A stretch of DNA of 64,000 nucleotides from Iodobacter fluviatilis (GTDB lineage Bacteria; Pseudomonadota; Gammaproteobacteria; Burkholderiales; Chitinibacteraceae), in contig NZ_UGHR01000001.1 of assembly GCF_900451195.1 (NCBI RefSeq), positions 2,294,001-2,358,000 of the forward strand, given 5' to 3'. Positions 1 to 8,994 of the stretch are shown piece by piece. Position 1 is the first letter of the stretch. Each line of letters begins with the position of its first letter. The notes beneath the pieces are model-generated. The model saw only the letters and a list, made by a program, of their open reading frames with translations. It searched no databases and was not told the DNA's origin. The position numbers and the translations under genes are program-made.

Positions 1-866
1 TCCGTTTTAAATTTCCAGCTCATCAAATAAGGCTTCCAAGGGCCGATGCCATCTGCAAACTGCTTGATTTCTTTGAGTCCTGCCGGGGTCAGCATATCGG
101 CAAAGCTGCGTGGGTCGCCGTTTACGACAAAATCGTAAGGCTTGCCCGAATCTATACTGCCATCTGCGCGCACCTCGTTGCCATCGACTAAAAAGACCAG
201 CTTGACGGGGGTGAGCTTACGTAGTGTTTTAAGATTGCTGGTTTCAAATGATTGAATAAAAACGGGGGCATCTTTGTGGTTGAGATCGTGTTTTTTGAGT
301 GCCGCAATCAGTTTTTCTTCTAGCGGCAGGCCGAGTTGCTGGTGCAGAGTGGGGTGCTTGGTTTCTGGATAAATACCGATGTCACGGCCGGTTTCTTTTG
401 ATTTGGCGGCGCGCAAGGCCAGTACCTCATCAAAAGTCACAATCTCAAACTGGCCGTTATAGGCGGCAGAGCGGTCAGCGCGTGGCTGAATCGCTCTGAG
501 TGTTTTGATTTCGGCGAGGGTAAAGTCAAAAACAAACCAGCCTTCTTCCTCTACGCCATCAATTTTAAATTTGCGTTTACGTGCAGCAAATTCAGGGTGC
601 GATGCAATATCGCTGGTGTCTTTAATATTGGGCTCATGGCGCACGATGAGTACACCATCTTTGGTGGAAACCAAATCAGGCTCAATATAATCAGCGCCCA
701 TGGCAATGGCTTTGCTATATCCGGCTAGCGTGTGGTCAGGCAAATATCCTGCTGCGCCTCGATGCCCCAGTACAAGGGGCGCTTTGCCCGTTAATGTGGG
801 GGCCGCAAAGGCTTGCCCGGCTCCGCTTGCTGCGATCATGATGGCTAAAACAGACCATTTCTTCAT
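1..866 (-). CDS. Glycerophosphodiester phosphodiesterase, secreted, partial (3' end beyond window)
   Basis: The frame is open from an ATG at 864-866 to the left edge, giving 288 visible residues; roughly 90 C-terminal residues are missing, judging from its neighbour at 1104-2240. The N-terminus is a cleavable signal peptide ([13 protein letters not shown], then AFA-AP), so the enzyme should be periplasmic or secreted. The GDPD signature follows: [17 protein letters not shown] and then ADYIEPD, containing the catalytic His and the metal-binding Glu/Asp of GlpQ-type enzymes, which hydrolyse glycerophosphodiesters to glycerol-3-phosphate and an alcohol. The protein is nearly collinear with the next gene and most residues are shared, so this is a tandem duplication. 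A GGGG ribosome binding site lies just upstream of the ATG on the minus strand. The family call is strong; the substrate is not determined. Confidence 0.85.
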   Translation of the reverse strand, partial: MKKWSVLAIMIAASGAGQAFAAPTLTGKAPLVLGHRGAAGYLPDHTLAGYSKAIAMGADYIEPDLVSTKDGVLIVRHEPNIKDTSDIASHPEFAARKRKFKIDGVEEEGWFVFDFTLAEIKTLRAIQPRADRSAAYNGQFEIVTFDEVLALRAAKSKETGRDIGIYPETKHPTLHQQLGLPLEEKLIAALKKHDLNHKDAPVFIQSFETSNLKTLRKLTPVKLVFLVDGNEVRADGSIDSGKPYDFVVNGDPRSFADMLTPAGLKEIKQFADGIGPWKPYLMSWKFKT

Positions 867-1038
867 TGCTTACCCCGTTTAAAAAACAATAAATCAACAA
901 AAAACAACGCAAAGCAACAGTGTTGTGTTTTTTATGAAAGGAGGCTATTGCTTAAATCCACAATGAGGGAGGTCTGTATCCGTTGGGGAATGTCAGGGAT
1001 TAGTCTTGTTTCTATCCGGGGGCTGTTTTTGTGAAAGA

Positions 1039-1083
1039 GCTTTAGCCTTAAAGGTTTTTCTGGCAAAACGTTCAGGCTAAAGC
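1039..1083 (-). terminator. Hairpin downstream of the 1104-2240 gene, possible terminator
   Basis: Perfect 10-bp inverted repeat, 1039-1048 (GCTTTAGCCT) against 1074-1083 (AGGCTAAAGC), with a 25-base loop, 21 bp past the stop codon of the upstream minus-strand gene. There is no clean U tract on the minus strand, so it may be a weak terminator or an mRNA-stabilising hairpin. The rest of 867-1103 is the leader of the left-hand gene. Confidence 0.4.
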
Positions 1084-1103
1084 GGTGTAGAGGCTGGCGT
1101 TGT

Positions 1104-2240
1104 TTAGTGCGTTAAAAAGTGCTTTCTGGCCGCAACGGCCGTATCGCTAAAGTCAGAAAACACGCCATCAACACCCAGTGCAAAATAAGCAAGGTATTCT
1201 GCTTCAGGCTTACCTTTGTAATCGGAGGCTAAAAGCCCCGCCTCGTTACGGAAAGTAAAGGGGTGGACCAGCAGCCCGGCCTTATGTGCTTCATGCACCA
1301 GATTGGTGGGTGCTAAGAGCACGGCATCACGCTGATCAATTTCTTTATCGCCATTTAAATCAATGATTTTGCCATCGGCTCCTGTTTTATATTTCCACCC
1401 GATTAAATAAGCTTTCCACGGGCCTATGCCATCTGCAAATTGCCTTATTTCATGCAGCCCCGCTGGCGTCATCATCTCGGCGTAGCTGCGCGGGTCGCCG
1501 CTGATTACATAATCGTAGGGCCGGTTTGCAGCAATGCTGCCATCCGGGCGCACATCGTGGCCATCGACTAAGAACACTAATTTTACGGGGGTTAGTTTGC
1601 GTAATATTTTAAGGCTGTGCGTCTCAAAGGATTGAATAAAAACGGGCGCATCCTTGTGGTTTAAACCGTGTTTAGTCAGTGCGGCAACGAGCTTTTCTTC
1701 AAGCGGCAGGCCTAGTTGCTGATGCAGGGTGGAATGTTTGGTTTCTGGGTAAATACCAATTTCACGGCCAGTTTCTTTGGATTTTTCCTCTCGTAGCGTG
1801 AGTAATTCATCAAAAGTCATGATTTGAAATTGCCCGTTATAGGCCTGAGATCGGTCTGAGCGGGGCTGAATAGCCCTGAGGGTTTTAATTTCTGCCAGCG
1901 TAAAGTCAAAAGTAAACCAGCCCTCTTTTTCAATGCCATCGATTTTGAATTTGCGCTTACGGGAGGCAAATTCGGGGCGGGATGCCACATCGCTGCTGTC
2001 TTTTAGCGTGGTTTCGTGCCGCACAATCAATATGCCATCCTTGGTTGAGACTAAATCTGGCTCGATATAATCTGCGCCCATTTCGATCGCCATACGATAG
2101 CTTGCCAGCGTATGGTCAGGCAAATAACCCGATGTACCGCGATGTCCAATCACTAAAGGCGCTTTGCCTGTCAGGGTGGGCGCTGCATAGGCGGCGCTTA
2201 TCGCGGCTATGATGGCGGCGAGTGCCAAGTACTTTTTCAT
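1104..2240 (-). CDS. Glycerophosphodiester phosphodiesterase, secreted (GlpQ-like)
   Basis: A 378-residue protein with an N-terminal signal peptide ([19 protein letters not shown]), so it acts outside the cytoplasm. The GDPD-family core is intact: [18 protein letters not shown] near residue 33, [10 protein letters not shown] near residue 55 and RHE near residue 72 provide the two catalytic His residues and metal ligands. A later YPETKH motif and VFIQSFE are also typical of periplasmic GlpQ enzymes, which release glycerol-3-phosphate from deacylated phospholipids. The length fits the GlpQ class (E. coli GlpQ is about 360 residues). ATG at 2238-2240 is preferred over an in-frame TTG one codon earlier. 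A paralogue follows in the same direction at 1-866. No glpT transporter is visible in the window. Confidence 0.88.
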   Translation of the reverse strand: MKKYLALAAIIAAISAAYAAPTLTGKAPLVIGHRGTSGYLPDHTLASYRMAIEMGADYIEPDLVSTKDGILIVRHETTLKDSSDVASRPEFASRKRKFKIDGIEKEGWFTFDFTLAEIKTLRAIQPRSDRSQAYNGQFQIMTFDELLTLREEKSKETGREIGIYPETKHSTLHQQLGLPLEEKLVAALTKHGLNHKDAPVFIQSFETHSLKILRKLTPVKLVFLVDGHDVRPDGSIAANRPYDYVISGDPRSYAEMMTPAGLHEIRQFADGIGPWKAYLIGWKYKTGADGKIIDLNGDKEIDQRDAVLLAPTNLVHEAHKAGLLVHPFTFRNEAGLLASDYKGKPEAEYLAYFALGVDGVFSDFSDTAVAARKHFLTH

Positions 2241-2391
2241 CAATATTTAACCCATGTAATTAAGAAGTCAGCGTGCTGTGTTTTTAAAAGGATTCTAAGG
2301 CTTTCATTCCCTACGAGGGTAGTGCACTTTTGCACTAGCTCTGCTTGTCACGGCTCTTTCAGTACTATGACAATTGCGACTTGTCTTGCAG

Positions 2392-2440
2392 ATGATCAGG
2401 ATCAAGCCGCTTTCAGTACAACTCCCTTACATTGATGGCT
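2392..2440 (+). promoter_or_regulatory. FNR-type box and predicted frdA promoter
   Basis: Bases 2392-2405 read ATGATCAGGATCAA, a 9 of 10 match to the FNR half-sites TTGAT-N4-ATCAA. A -10-like TACATT lies at 2428-2433. If transcription starts near 2440 the box is centred at about -41.5, the class II activator position. This supports translation from 2480 rather than from the upstream in-frame starts at 2432/2435, which would precede or touch the transcript start. An FNR homologue is encoded at 33564-34313. The binding itself is inferred. Confidence 0.65.
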
Positions 2441-2479
2441 TCTGATTTGATTCGCCAAGCATGGCGTAAGCGAAGTGAT

Positions 2480-4258
2480 ATGCGGGTATTTAAAGCTGAT
2501 GTGGTGATTGTAGGGGCAGGTGGTGCTGGTTTGCGGGCGGCGATTGCTGCGGCAGAGGCCGACCCAACTCAAACGGTGGCGCTGCTGTCTAAGGTTTACC
2601 CCATGCGCAGCCACACGGTGGCGGCAGAGGGCGGATCGGCTGGCGTGGTGCAGGCGCATGATAGCTTTGAGCATCATTTCAATGACACGGTTTCTGGTGG
2701 TGATTGGCTGTGCGAGCAGGATGTGGTCGATTATTTTGTGGGCGAATGCACACGCGAAATGGTGCAGCTGGAGCATTGGGGCTGCCCGTGGAGCCGTAAG
2801 GAAGACGGCCATATCAATGTGCGCCCCTTTGGCGGCATGAAAATTGAGCGCACTTGGTTTGCGGCAGATAAAACAGGCTTTCATATGCTGCACACGCTGT
2901 TTCAAACCTCGATGAAATACCCTTCAATTACGCGTTTTGATGAGTATTTTTTGGTCGATTTAATCGTGGCCGATGGCCGCGTGCAGGGCATCCTGGCGAT
3001 CGAAATTGCCAGCGGTGAATTTATTCTGATCGAAGCGGGCGCGGTCGTGATGGCTACCGGTGGTGCTGGGCGGGTGTTCCGCGAAAATACCAATGGTGGG
3101 ATTGTGACTGGTGACGGTATGGCAGTGGCTTATCGCCACGGCGTGCCGCTGCGCGATATGGAATTCGTGCAATACCACCCTACCTGTATGCCCGGCACGG
3201 GCCTGCTGTTTACCGAAGCCTGCCGTGGTGAAGGCGGCTTACTGGTGAATAAAGAGGGCTATCGCTATCTGCAAGATTATGGCCTAGGCCCCGCCGAAGA
3301 TAAGCCGCGCAATAAGGCGATGGAGCTTGGCCCGCGAGACAGGCTTTCGCAAGCGTTTTGGCATGAAATGCAAAAGAATCGCACCATTGAAGGCCGCTAT
3401 GGCGCGGTAGTGCATCTGGATTTACGCCACTTGGGCGCAAAAACACTGCACGAGCGTCTGCCGCAAATTTGCGAGCTGGCGCGCGAATTTATGGATATCG
3501 ACCCAGTAACTCAGCCGATTCCTGTGCGCCCTGCGGTGCATTACACCATGGGCGGCATTCCGGTGGATATCCACTGTGCGGCATCTCTGCCCGGTCTATT
3601 TGCTGCAGGCGAATGCTCTAGCGTGGGGATTCATGGTGCGAATCGTCTTGGCTCTAATTCCCTTGCCGAGCTTTCTGTTTTTGGCAAAGTAGCGGGCGAA
3701 TCCGCCACGCGCTATGCCCAATCAGCAGGGCCAAGAAACAGCAATGCCTTACTAAAATTAGCCGAAGCGGCTGCCTTGCCTGCTTTGCAAATCCGTCAGC
3801 AGACGGGCAGCGAGCGTGCGGCCGATATTCGCCGTGAAATGGCGCAAACCATGGAAGACGGTTGCGGGATTTATCGCTTAGAAGCCAGCATGCAAGCCAC
3901 TTGCCATAAATTGGCTGAGCTAAAACAGCGCTATCAAAATATCCGCGTTGAAGATAAATCCACCGTATGGAATAGCGAATGGCTGCTGGCCATCGAGCTG
4001 GGCTATCAGCTGGATGTGGCCGAAGCCATGGCGCACTCAGCGCTGCACCGGCGAGAATCACGCGGCGCGCATCAGCGCCTTGATGGCTATGAAGCGCGCG
4101 ACGATGTGAATTTCTTGAAGCATTCCCTTGCGCATTACCAAGGCAGCGCAGCGCCAACACTCACTTATAGCGATGTAAAAATCACCCGCTCAGCACCCAA
4201 AGTGCGTGCCTATGGCGCGGCTGGGGAAGCCGCCGAAAAGATGGAGAAAAACGCATGA
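2480..4258 (+). CDS. frdA: Fumarate reductase flavoprotein subunit
   Basis: 592 residues aligning along its length with the FAD-carrying subunit of bacterial quinol:fumarate reductase, which reduces fumarate to succinate on the cytoplasmic face of the membrane. The N-terminal dinucleotide-binding motif is [25 protein letters not shown] carries the FAD-linking His, and the HPTC region and RGEGG follow in the substrate domain. The sequence tracks E. coli FrdA closely, for example [20 protein letters not shown] and [14 protein letters not shown]. FrdA rather than SdhA is supported by the order flavoprotein, iron-sulphur, then two small anchors, and by the FNR box upstream. Start 2480 (MRVFKAD) matches the family N-terminus; an in-frame ATG at 2435 would add 15 residues. 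It overlaps frdB by 4 bp. Confidence 0.95.
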   Translation: MRVFKADVVIVGAGGAGLRAAIAAAEADPTQTVALLSKVYPMRSHTVAAEGGSAGVVQAHDSFEHHFNDTVSGGDWLCEQDVVDYFVGECTREMVQLEHWGCPWSRKEDGHINVRPFGGMKIERTWFAADKTGFHMLHTLFQTSMKYPSITRFDEYFLVDLIVADGRVQGILAIEIASGEFILIEAGAVVMATGGAGRVFRENTNGGIVTGDGMAVAYRHGVPLRDMEFVQYHPTCMPGTGLLFTEACRGEGGLLVNKEGYRYLQDYGLGPAEDKPRNKAMELGPRDRLSQAFWHEMQKNRTIEGRYGAVVHLDLRHLGAKTLHERLPQICELAREFMDIDPVTQPIPVRPAVHYTMGGIPVDIHCAASLPGLFAAGECSSVGIHGANRLGSNSLAELSVFGKVAGESATRYAQSAGPRNSNALLKLAEAAALPALQIRQQTGSERAADIRREMAQTMEDGCGIYRLEASMQATCHKLAELKQRYQNIRVEDKSTVWNSEWLLAIELGYQLDVAEAMAHSALHRRESRGAHQRLDGYEARDDVNFLKHSLAHYQGSAAPTLTYSDVKITRSAPKVRAYGAAGEAAEKMEKNA

Positions 4259-5007
4259 ATACCCAAGTAACCGTATCCATCCTTCGCTACCGCCCGGAGC
4301 AAGACGAGCATCCGGTCTGGCAAGATTATGCGGTGCCCTTTAGCGATGATTTATCTGTGCTGGGCGCGCTGAACTATATCAAGGACGAGCTGGATGGCAC
4401 ATTAAGCTTTCGCTGGTCTTGCAGGCAAGCCATTTGCGGCAGCTGCGGCATGATGGTGGATGGCAAGCCTGCCTTGGCGTGTAAAACCTTTCTGAGGGAT
4501 TACCCAAAGGGCGTCAAAATCGAAGCGCTGGCGCATTTCCCGATCGAGCGAGACTTGGTCGTGGTGATGGACAGCTTTATCGAAAAGCTGGAAAGCGTGA
4601 AGCCCTACCTTATCCCGAAAGAAGCCAAATCTTTGCAGGAAGGGGAATACCTGCAAACGCCTGCCGAAATGGATGTGTACTCGCAATTTGCAGGCTGTAT
4701 TAACTGCATGCTGTGCTACGCAGCCTGCCCGCAGGTGGGGCTAAATCCCGACTTTATCGGCCCCGGTGCCATTGCGCTGTTACAGCGCTACAACCTAGAT
4801 TCGCGTGATGGCGGTGCAGACGAGCGCATGGCTTTGATTAACTCGCAAGTCGGCGTATTTAACTGCACTGCCGTGGGGTATTGCTCCGAGGTCTGCCCAA
4901 AAATGGTTGACCCGGCCAATGCGGTGAATATCAATAAGATGGCAAGCGCACGCGACTTTTTCTTTCGCTTTTTGCCTTCACCTGATCAAAAAGGCGGCTG
5001 CAAATGA
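4255..5007 (+). CDS. frdB: Fumarate reductase iron-sulphur subunit
   Basis: 250 residues, close to E. coli FrdB (244). It passes electrons from the membrane quinol site to FAD in FrdA. The [2Fe-2S] ferredoxin-like domain carries Cys56, Cys61, Cys64 and Cys76 ([12 protein letters not shown], then ALAC). The C-terminal domain has [12 protein letters not shown] and [13 protein letters not shown], supplying ligands for the [4Fe-4S] and [3Fe-4S] clusters. The ATG overlaps the end of frdA (ATGA junction) and the stop overlaps frdC in the same way, so the four genes are probably translationally coupled. Confidence 0.95.
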   Translation: MNTQVTVSILRYRPEQDEHPVWQDYAVPFSDDLSVLGALNYIKDELDGTLSFRWSCRQAICGSCGMMVDGKPALACKTFLRDYPKGVKIEALAHFPIERDLVVVMDSFIEKLESVKPYLIPKEAKSLQEGEYLQTPAEMDVYSQFAGCINCMLCYAACPQVGLNPDFIGPGAIALLQRYNLDSRDGGADERMALINSQVGVFNCTAVGYCSEVCPKMVDPANAVNINKMASARDFFFRFLPSPDQKGGCK

Positions 5008-5408
5008 ATGCCAGAAAACCCTATATCCGCCCTATGGCCGGCTGGTGGCAGCGCAATCCTTTTTTTATTGAGTATATGGTGCACGAAGGCACGGCCTTTT
5101 TTGTGCTGGCTTACGCGCTGGAGCTACTCGCGGGGCTGATTTGCCTTACACAAGGCGAGGCTGCATGGAATAGCTATCGTGCCTTTATGGCGAGCGGGCC
5201 GATACTGATCATTAATCTGGCAATCTTTGCCGCGATGCTTTACCACGGCTACACATGGTTCAAAATCATGCCGCGCACCTTGCCGCCGATGAAAATTGGC
5301 GGACAAAAAGTCGCAGCAGCCACTATTACAGCGGCAGGCATTGCTGCTGCTGTGGGTGCGAGTGCGCTGGTGTTTGCAGTGCTGTGGTTTTTAGCGAGGG
5401 GAATGTGA
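5004..5408 (+). CDS. frdC: Fumarate reductase membrane anchor subunit C
   Basis: 134 residues, similar in length to E. coli FrdC (131). The N-terminus reads [20 protein letters not shown], the typical FrdC start before the first membrane segment. Three hydrophobic segments follow, at about residues 30-50, 65-85 and 105-130. With FrdD it anchors FrdAB and forms the menaquinol/quinol site. The ATG overlaps the frdB stop by 4 bp and the stop shares one base with the frdD start. Confidence 0.9.
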   Translation: MNARKPYIRPMAGWWQRNPFFIEYMVHEGTAFFVLAYALELLAGLICLTQGEAAWNSYRAFMASGPILIINLAIFAAMLYHGYTWFKIMPRTLPPMKIGGQKVAAATITAAGIAAAVGASALVFAVLWFLARGM

Positions 5409-5773
5409 TGAAAGCCAATTTAAAGCGCTCTAACGAGCCGATCTTCTGGCTGCTTTTTGGTGCGGGCGGTATGTTGTCTGCGCTGATTGGGGCCGTGCTG
5501 GTCTTCATTACCAGCTTTGCGGTACCGCTAGGCTTGCTGCCTGCAGAACTCTTTTCTTACGCAAATATGCAGGGCTTTGCCCAGCACCTTGTGGGCAAAG
5601 CTTTGATTCTGGCTATTATTGCGCTGTTTTTATGGCATGCGGTACATCGTATTTTTCATAGCCTGCACGATGTTGGTATTCACGCTGGCCCCGTGGCGCG
5701 GCTGCTTTGCTACGGTATTGCCTTTGTCGGTACAGTGGCAACACTGTGGGCGATATTGGCTATCGGTTTTTGA
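5408..5773 (+). CDS. frdD: Fumarate reductase membrane anchor subunit D
   Basis: 121 residues from the ATG at 5408, matching E. coli FrdD (119) in length. The N-terminus KRSNEPIFWLLFGAGGM is typical of the family, where EPxxWxLFxxGG is conserved. Three membrane segments are visible. HAVHRIFHSLHD in the second half is the conserved His-rich stretch of FrdD. A longer in-frame reading from 5255 overlaps frdC and is not credible. No hairpin terminator is seen in the 254 bp that follow, which otherwise hold only the vgrG leader. Confidence 0.9.
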   Translation: MKANLKRSNEPIFWLLFGAGGMLSALIGAVLVFITSFAVPLGLLPAELFSYANMQGFAQHLVGKALILAIIALFLWHAVHRIFHSLHDVGIHAGPVARLLCYGIAFVGTVATLWAILAIGF

Positions 5774-6027
5774 TGGCAGGGTGGTGTTGCAGTTGCGCTC
5801 TTTTGTGGCTGGAAATGCAGCCTTACTCTGATGGTTTTTGGGGTAAATAATGCCATGTGTGAGCCACGTCACCTATAAAAGTTGTTTTTATTTGGCGCAA
5901 AATCTGGCGTCTTTTTTATCAATAGGGTGAGCTATTTATTTTTAGGGTAAGGCATAAATAATACATGTGCATGCCGAAGTAAAGTTTCGTGTAATATTGT
6001 GAACTTCGCGTAAGCCCTTGATTCATT

Positions 6028-8994
6028 ATGAACCTAAATGATTTGCTCGCCTCCTTTGCCGCTGCTTTCTCACAAAACCAGCGGCTTATTTCTCTGCAGC
6101 TGGGCGATGGTGCCGCATGGGGTGAGCAGCTTTTACCTCAGCGGGTGGATGGCAGCGAAGGGATTAACCAGGCTTACCGCTATCAGATCGATTGCTTATC
6201 CCCTGATGGCGCTTTAGAGCTTAAATCCTTACTCGGTTTACCCATTGTTTTATCGGTGGCTGATGCCAATGGCGATGCGGTTGAGCGCTGTGGTGTCATC
6301 TCGCAAGCGCAATTGTTGGGCTCAGATGGGGGATTTGCTAAATACGCACTGACGGCAGAACCGCCTTTTGCCTTACTCCGCTACCGCCGCACTTCTCGCG
6401 TATTTCAAGACCTATCCGTCCCCGATATCGTTAAACAAGTTTTAGCCGAACACCAGGCTAAAAACCCCGTGTTTGCCGCCGTGCAAACGCTGGATTTCAA
6501 ACTCTCTGGCACACACGGCCCGCGCTCTTACTGCTTACAATACCGTGAATCCGATTTCGATTTTCTGACGCGATTATTAGCCGAGGAAGGTTTGGCATGG
6601 AGATTCGAACATCTGCCGGGCGACAATCCGCAGGTGCAGCTGGTCATTTTTGACGATGCTTTTGCGCTACCCGAAGCACAAGAAATGCAGGTGCGCTTCC
6701 ACCGCGCCGATGCCACAGAAGAATCTGACGCGCTCACCGAGTGGAACAGCCAGCGCCAGGTGGGCAGCAGCAGCGTATCTTTGGCGAGCTTTGATTACAA
6801 AGCCACCAGCACCAGCCAAAGCTTTGATGAAAGCCGTATCGACCAGGGCGATGGCGGCCAGCAGCTGCAGGCCAGTTTTGAAGATTACGACCCGCAAGCC
6901 CTTTATTACGCTAGTGATGCCGAAGGGCTCAGCCACTACGCCCAATTGCGTCAGCAGGCGCATGATGGGCAAAAGAAATCCTTTACCGGCTCTGGCACTT
7001 TGCGTGCCTTGCAGGCCGGGCAGTGGTTCCGCTTGGAAGACCACCCCGCACATGAGTGGGACAGCGCCGAGCAGCGCGAATTTGCCGTTACCGGGCTGAC
7101 ATTCACCGCGCAAAATAATCTACCCGTGGATTTAAGCCAGCAACTGGGCTTGGTCGCGCCCAGCCTTTTGGCCTCCGATGCCGCCAAACCCTATGAAGCC
7201 CACTTCACCGCTCAAAGGCGCGGCCAGCCGATTACGCCTGATTTTGCCCATATCGAGCACAGCAAACCCAAAAGCCGTGGCGTACAAACGGCCACCGTGG
7301 TCGGCCCCGCTGGTGCAGAGGTGCATACCGACGAACAAGGCCGAATTAAGGTGCAGTTCCACTGGCAGCGGGGCGCAGAGCATCCCGAGTTTGGTGTCAA
7401 TCTGGATGACAAATCCTCCTGCTGGATCCGCGTCGCCTACCCATCGGCAGGCGCAAGCTGGGGCCACCAGTTTATCCCGCGCATCGGCCAGGAAGTTTTA
7501 GTCGATTTTATCGAAGGCGACATCGACCGGCCCATCATCACTGGCGTGGTCTATAACGGCAGCCACCCCGTACCCGCATTCAGCGGCGCAGGTGCATTGC
7601 CCGCCAACAAAACCCTATCCGGTATCAAAACCAAAGAGCATGAAGGCGGCCAGTATGGCGAGCTGCTGTTTGACGACACCAAGGGCGAAGTCCGTACCAA
7701 ATTATCCAGTGAGCATGGCAAAACCCAGCTCAACCTCGGCTACTTAATCCACCCAAGAGCCGACGGCAAGGGTGAGCCACGCGGCGAAGGCTTCGAGCTG
7801 TGCACCGATAACCAGGGCGCAATCCGCGCCAATGGCTTACTCATCAGTACTGAAGCCAAAGGCGGGGCCAGCGGCAAACAGCTCGACCACAGCCCCGCAC
7901 AAAGCCAGCTGGAATCCGCGCTGGCACTCGCCCAAAGCTTGGGTGAAACGGCCACCAATCAGCTCGCCGACACCATAGAAACCGGTGAAGGCGATAAAAC
8001 CGTTAAGCCCGACAACAGTGCAGGCGACAAAGCCACCACCGGCCATCTGCACCACCATGTGCACGCCAGCAAAAGCTTTGAAGCGGGCAGCAACACCGAT
8101 AAAGACGGCAAGAGCAAATCCAAAGATCAGGCTGGCCAACAAAAAATTATATTGCTGCACGGGGAAGACGGCGTAGCGATCACCAGCCCGCAAAGCCAGA
8201 CCCTTGCCGCAGGCACCAACCTAGATCTGGTTGCCCAAAGAGACACCAACCAAACCTCCGGCCGCCGCTGGATACATAACGTTGGTCAACACATCAGCCT
8301 GTTTGTGGCTGGGGTAAAAGACCAAGTCGCCCTCAAACTAATCGCCGCCAAAGGCAAAATCCAGCTGCAGGCGCAAAGCGACGATATTGAAATTACCGGT
8401 GACAAAGATTTAAAAATCACCGCCTGCAAAGAAAGCATCCACGTCGTTGCTAAAGACGAAATTCTGGTCACCGCTGGGGGCGGCTATATCCGGCTAAAAG
8501 GCGGCAATATCGAGATCCATTGCCCAGGGACGGTTACGGTGAAAGGCGCTAATCATGATGTGAGCGGTCCGGATAAGATGACAGCACAGCATCCAGCCTT
8601 TCCAAAGGGAGTGCCAAAGCAAAGTTTAATATTTCAAATACAGCAAGCGCCGAACGCGAATGGTTTTGGTTGGGCTGGTATGCCCTATAAATTATACGCT
8701 GACGGGGTGACTATTAAACATGGAGTATTAGATGCTTCAGGTCAACTTCCTGTCGAACATGAGATTGTGACCCAAAATTATAAGATTGAACTGGCAAATG
8801 GAATTGTTTATCAGCTTCCTGTGCCAAGTGAATATCGCAATCCTGAACAAGGGGTTTTGGCGAACAAAGGTTTTCAAAGCCATCGTTCGAAAACAGACTC
8901 CGATGTGAATAAGCCCGAAGGACATACGGATCATCGTCAGATTTATACCGATCTAATTAAAGGGATAACTACCACTAAAGGAACAGCAAAATGA
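6028..8994 (+). CDS. vgrG: Type VI secretion tip protein VgrG (orphan, with adapted C-terminus)
   Basis: 988 residues. The N-terminal half is the gp27-like region of the Rhs/VgrG family, including the YCLQYRESDFDFLTRLLAEEG stretch around residues 170-190. A gp5-like OB-fold follows (GRIKVQFHW, then SSCWIRVAYPSAGASWG near residues 445-480), ending in the conserved GQEVLVDFIEGDIDRPIITG. Next come a DUF2345-type beta-helix region (about residues 700-850) and a C-terminal extension (about 865-988) with YKLYADGVTIKHGVLD and YQLPVP, a type often used to load a cognate effector. VgrG forms the spike of the contractile injection apparatus. No other structural T6SS gene is present. From about 8580 codon use becomes AT-rich, like the two genes downstream. 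It overlaps the effector gene by 4 bp. Confidence 0.93.
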   Translation: MNLNDLLASFAAAFSQNQRLISLQLGDGAAWGEQLLPQRVDGSEGINQAYRYQIDCLSPDGALELKSLLGLPIVLSVADANGDAVERCGVISQAQLLGSDGGFAKYALTAEPPFALLRYRRTSRVFQDLSVPDIVKQVLAEHQAKNPVFAAVQTLDFKLSGTHGPRSYCLQYRESDFDFLTRLLAEEGLAWRFEHLPGDNPQVQLVIFDDAFALPEAQEMQVRFHRADATEESDALTEWNSQRQVGSSSVSLASFDYKATSTSQSFDESRIDQGDGGQQLQASFEDYDPQALYYASDAEGLSHYAQLRQQAHDGQKKSFTGSGTLRALQAGQWFRLEDHPAHEWDSAEQREFAVTGLTFTAQNNLPVDLSQQLGLVAPSLLASDAAKPYEAHFTAQRRGQPITPDFAHIEHSKPKSRGVQTATVVGPAGAEVHTDEQGRIKVQFHWQRGAEHPEFGVNLDDKSSCWIRVAYPSAGASWGHQFIPRIGQEVLVDFIEGDIDRPIITGVVYNGSHPVPAFSGAGALPANKTLSGIKTKEHEGGQYGELLFDDTKGEVRTKLSSEHGKTQLNLGYLIHPRADGKGEPRGEGFELCTDNQGAIRANGLLISTEAKGGASGKQLDHSPAQSQLESALALAQSLGETATNQLADTIETGEGDKTVKPDNSAGDKATTGHLHHHVHASKSFEAGSNTDKDGKSKSKDQAGQQKIILLHGEDGVAITSPQSQTLAAGTNLDLVAQRDTNQTSGRRWIHNVGQHISLFVAGVKDQVALKLIAAKGKIQLQAQSDDIEITGDKDLKITACKESIHVVAKDEILVTAGGGYIRLKGGNIEIHCPGTVTVKGANHDVSGPDKMTAQHPAFPKGVPKQSLIFQIQQAPNANGFGWAGMPYKLYADGVTIKHGVLDASGQLPVEHEIVTQNYKIELANGIVYQLPVPSEYRNPEQGVLANKGFQSHRSKTDSDVNKPEGHTDHRQIYTDLIKGITTTKGTAK

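Noticed and set aside
2435..2479. Longer frdA from ATG 2435.
   Set aside because: It would precede the predicted FNR-dependent transcript start; MRVFKAD at 2480 aligns with the E. coli FrdA start.
5255..5407. Extended frdD start at 5255.
   Set aside because: It lies inside frdC, and the family N-terminus begins at ATG 5408.
5774..6027. Possible terminator after frdD.
   Set aside because: The repeated TGGCG motif near 5895-5915 is direct, not inverted, so no stem forms; no clean hairpin was found.
6528..8193. Several open frames of 70-150 codons on both strands within vgrG.
   Set aside because: They overlap strongly supported VgrG coding sequence and encode low-complexity or unrecognisable peptides.
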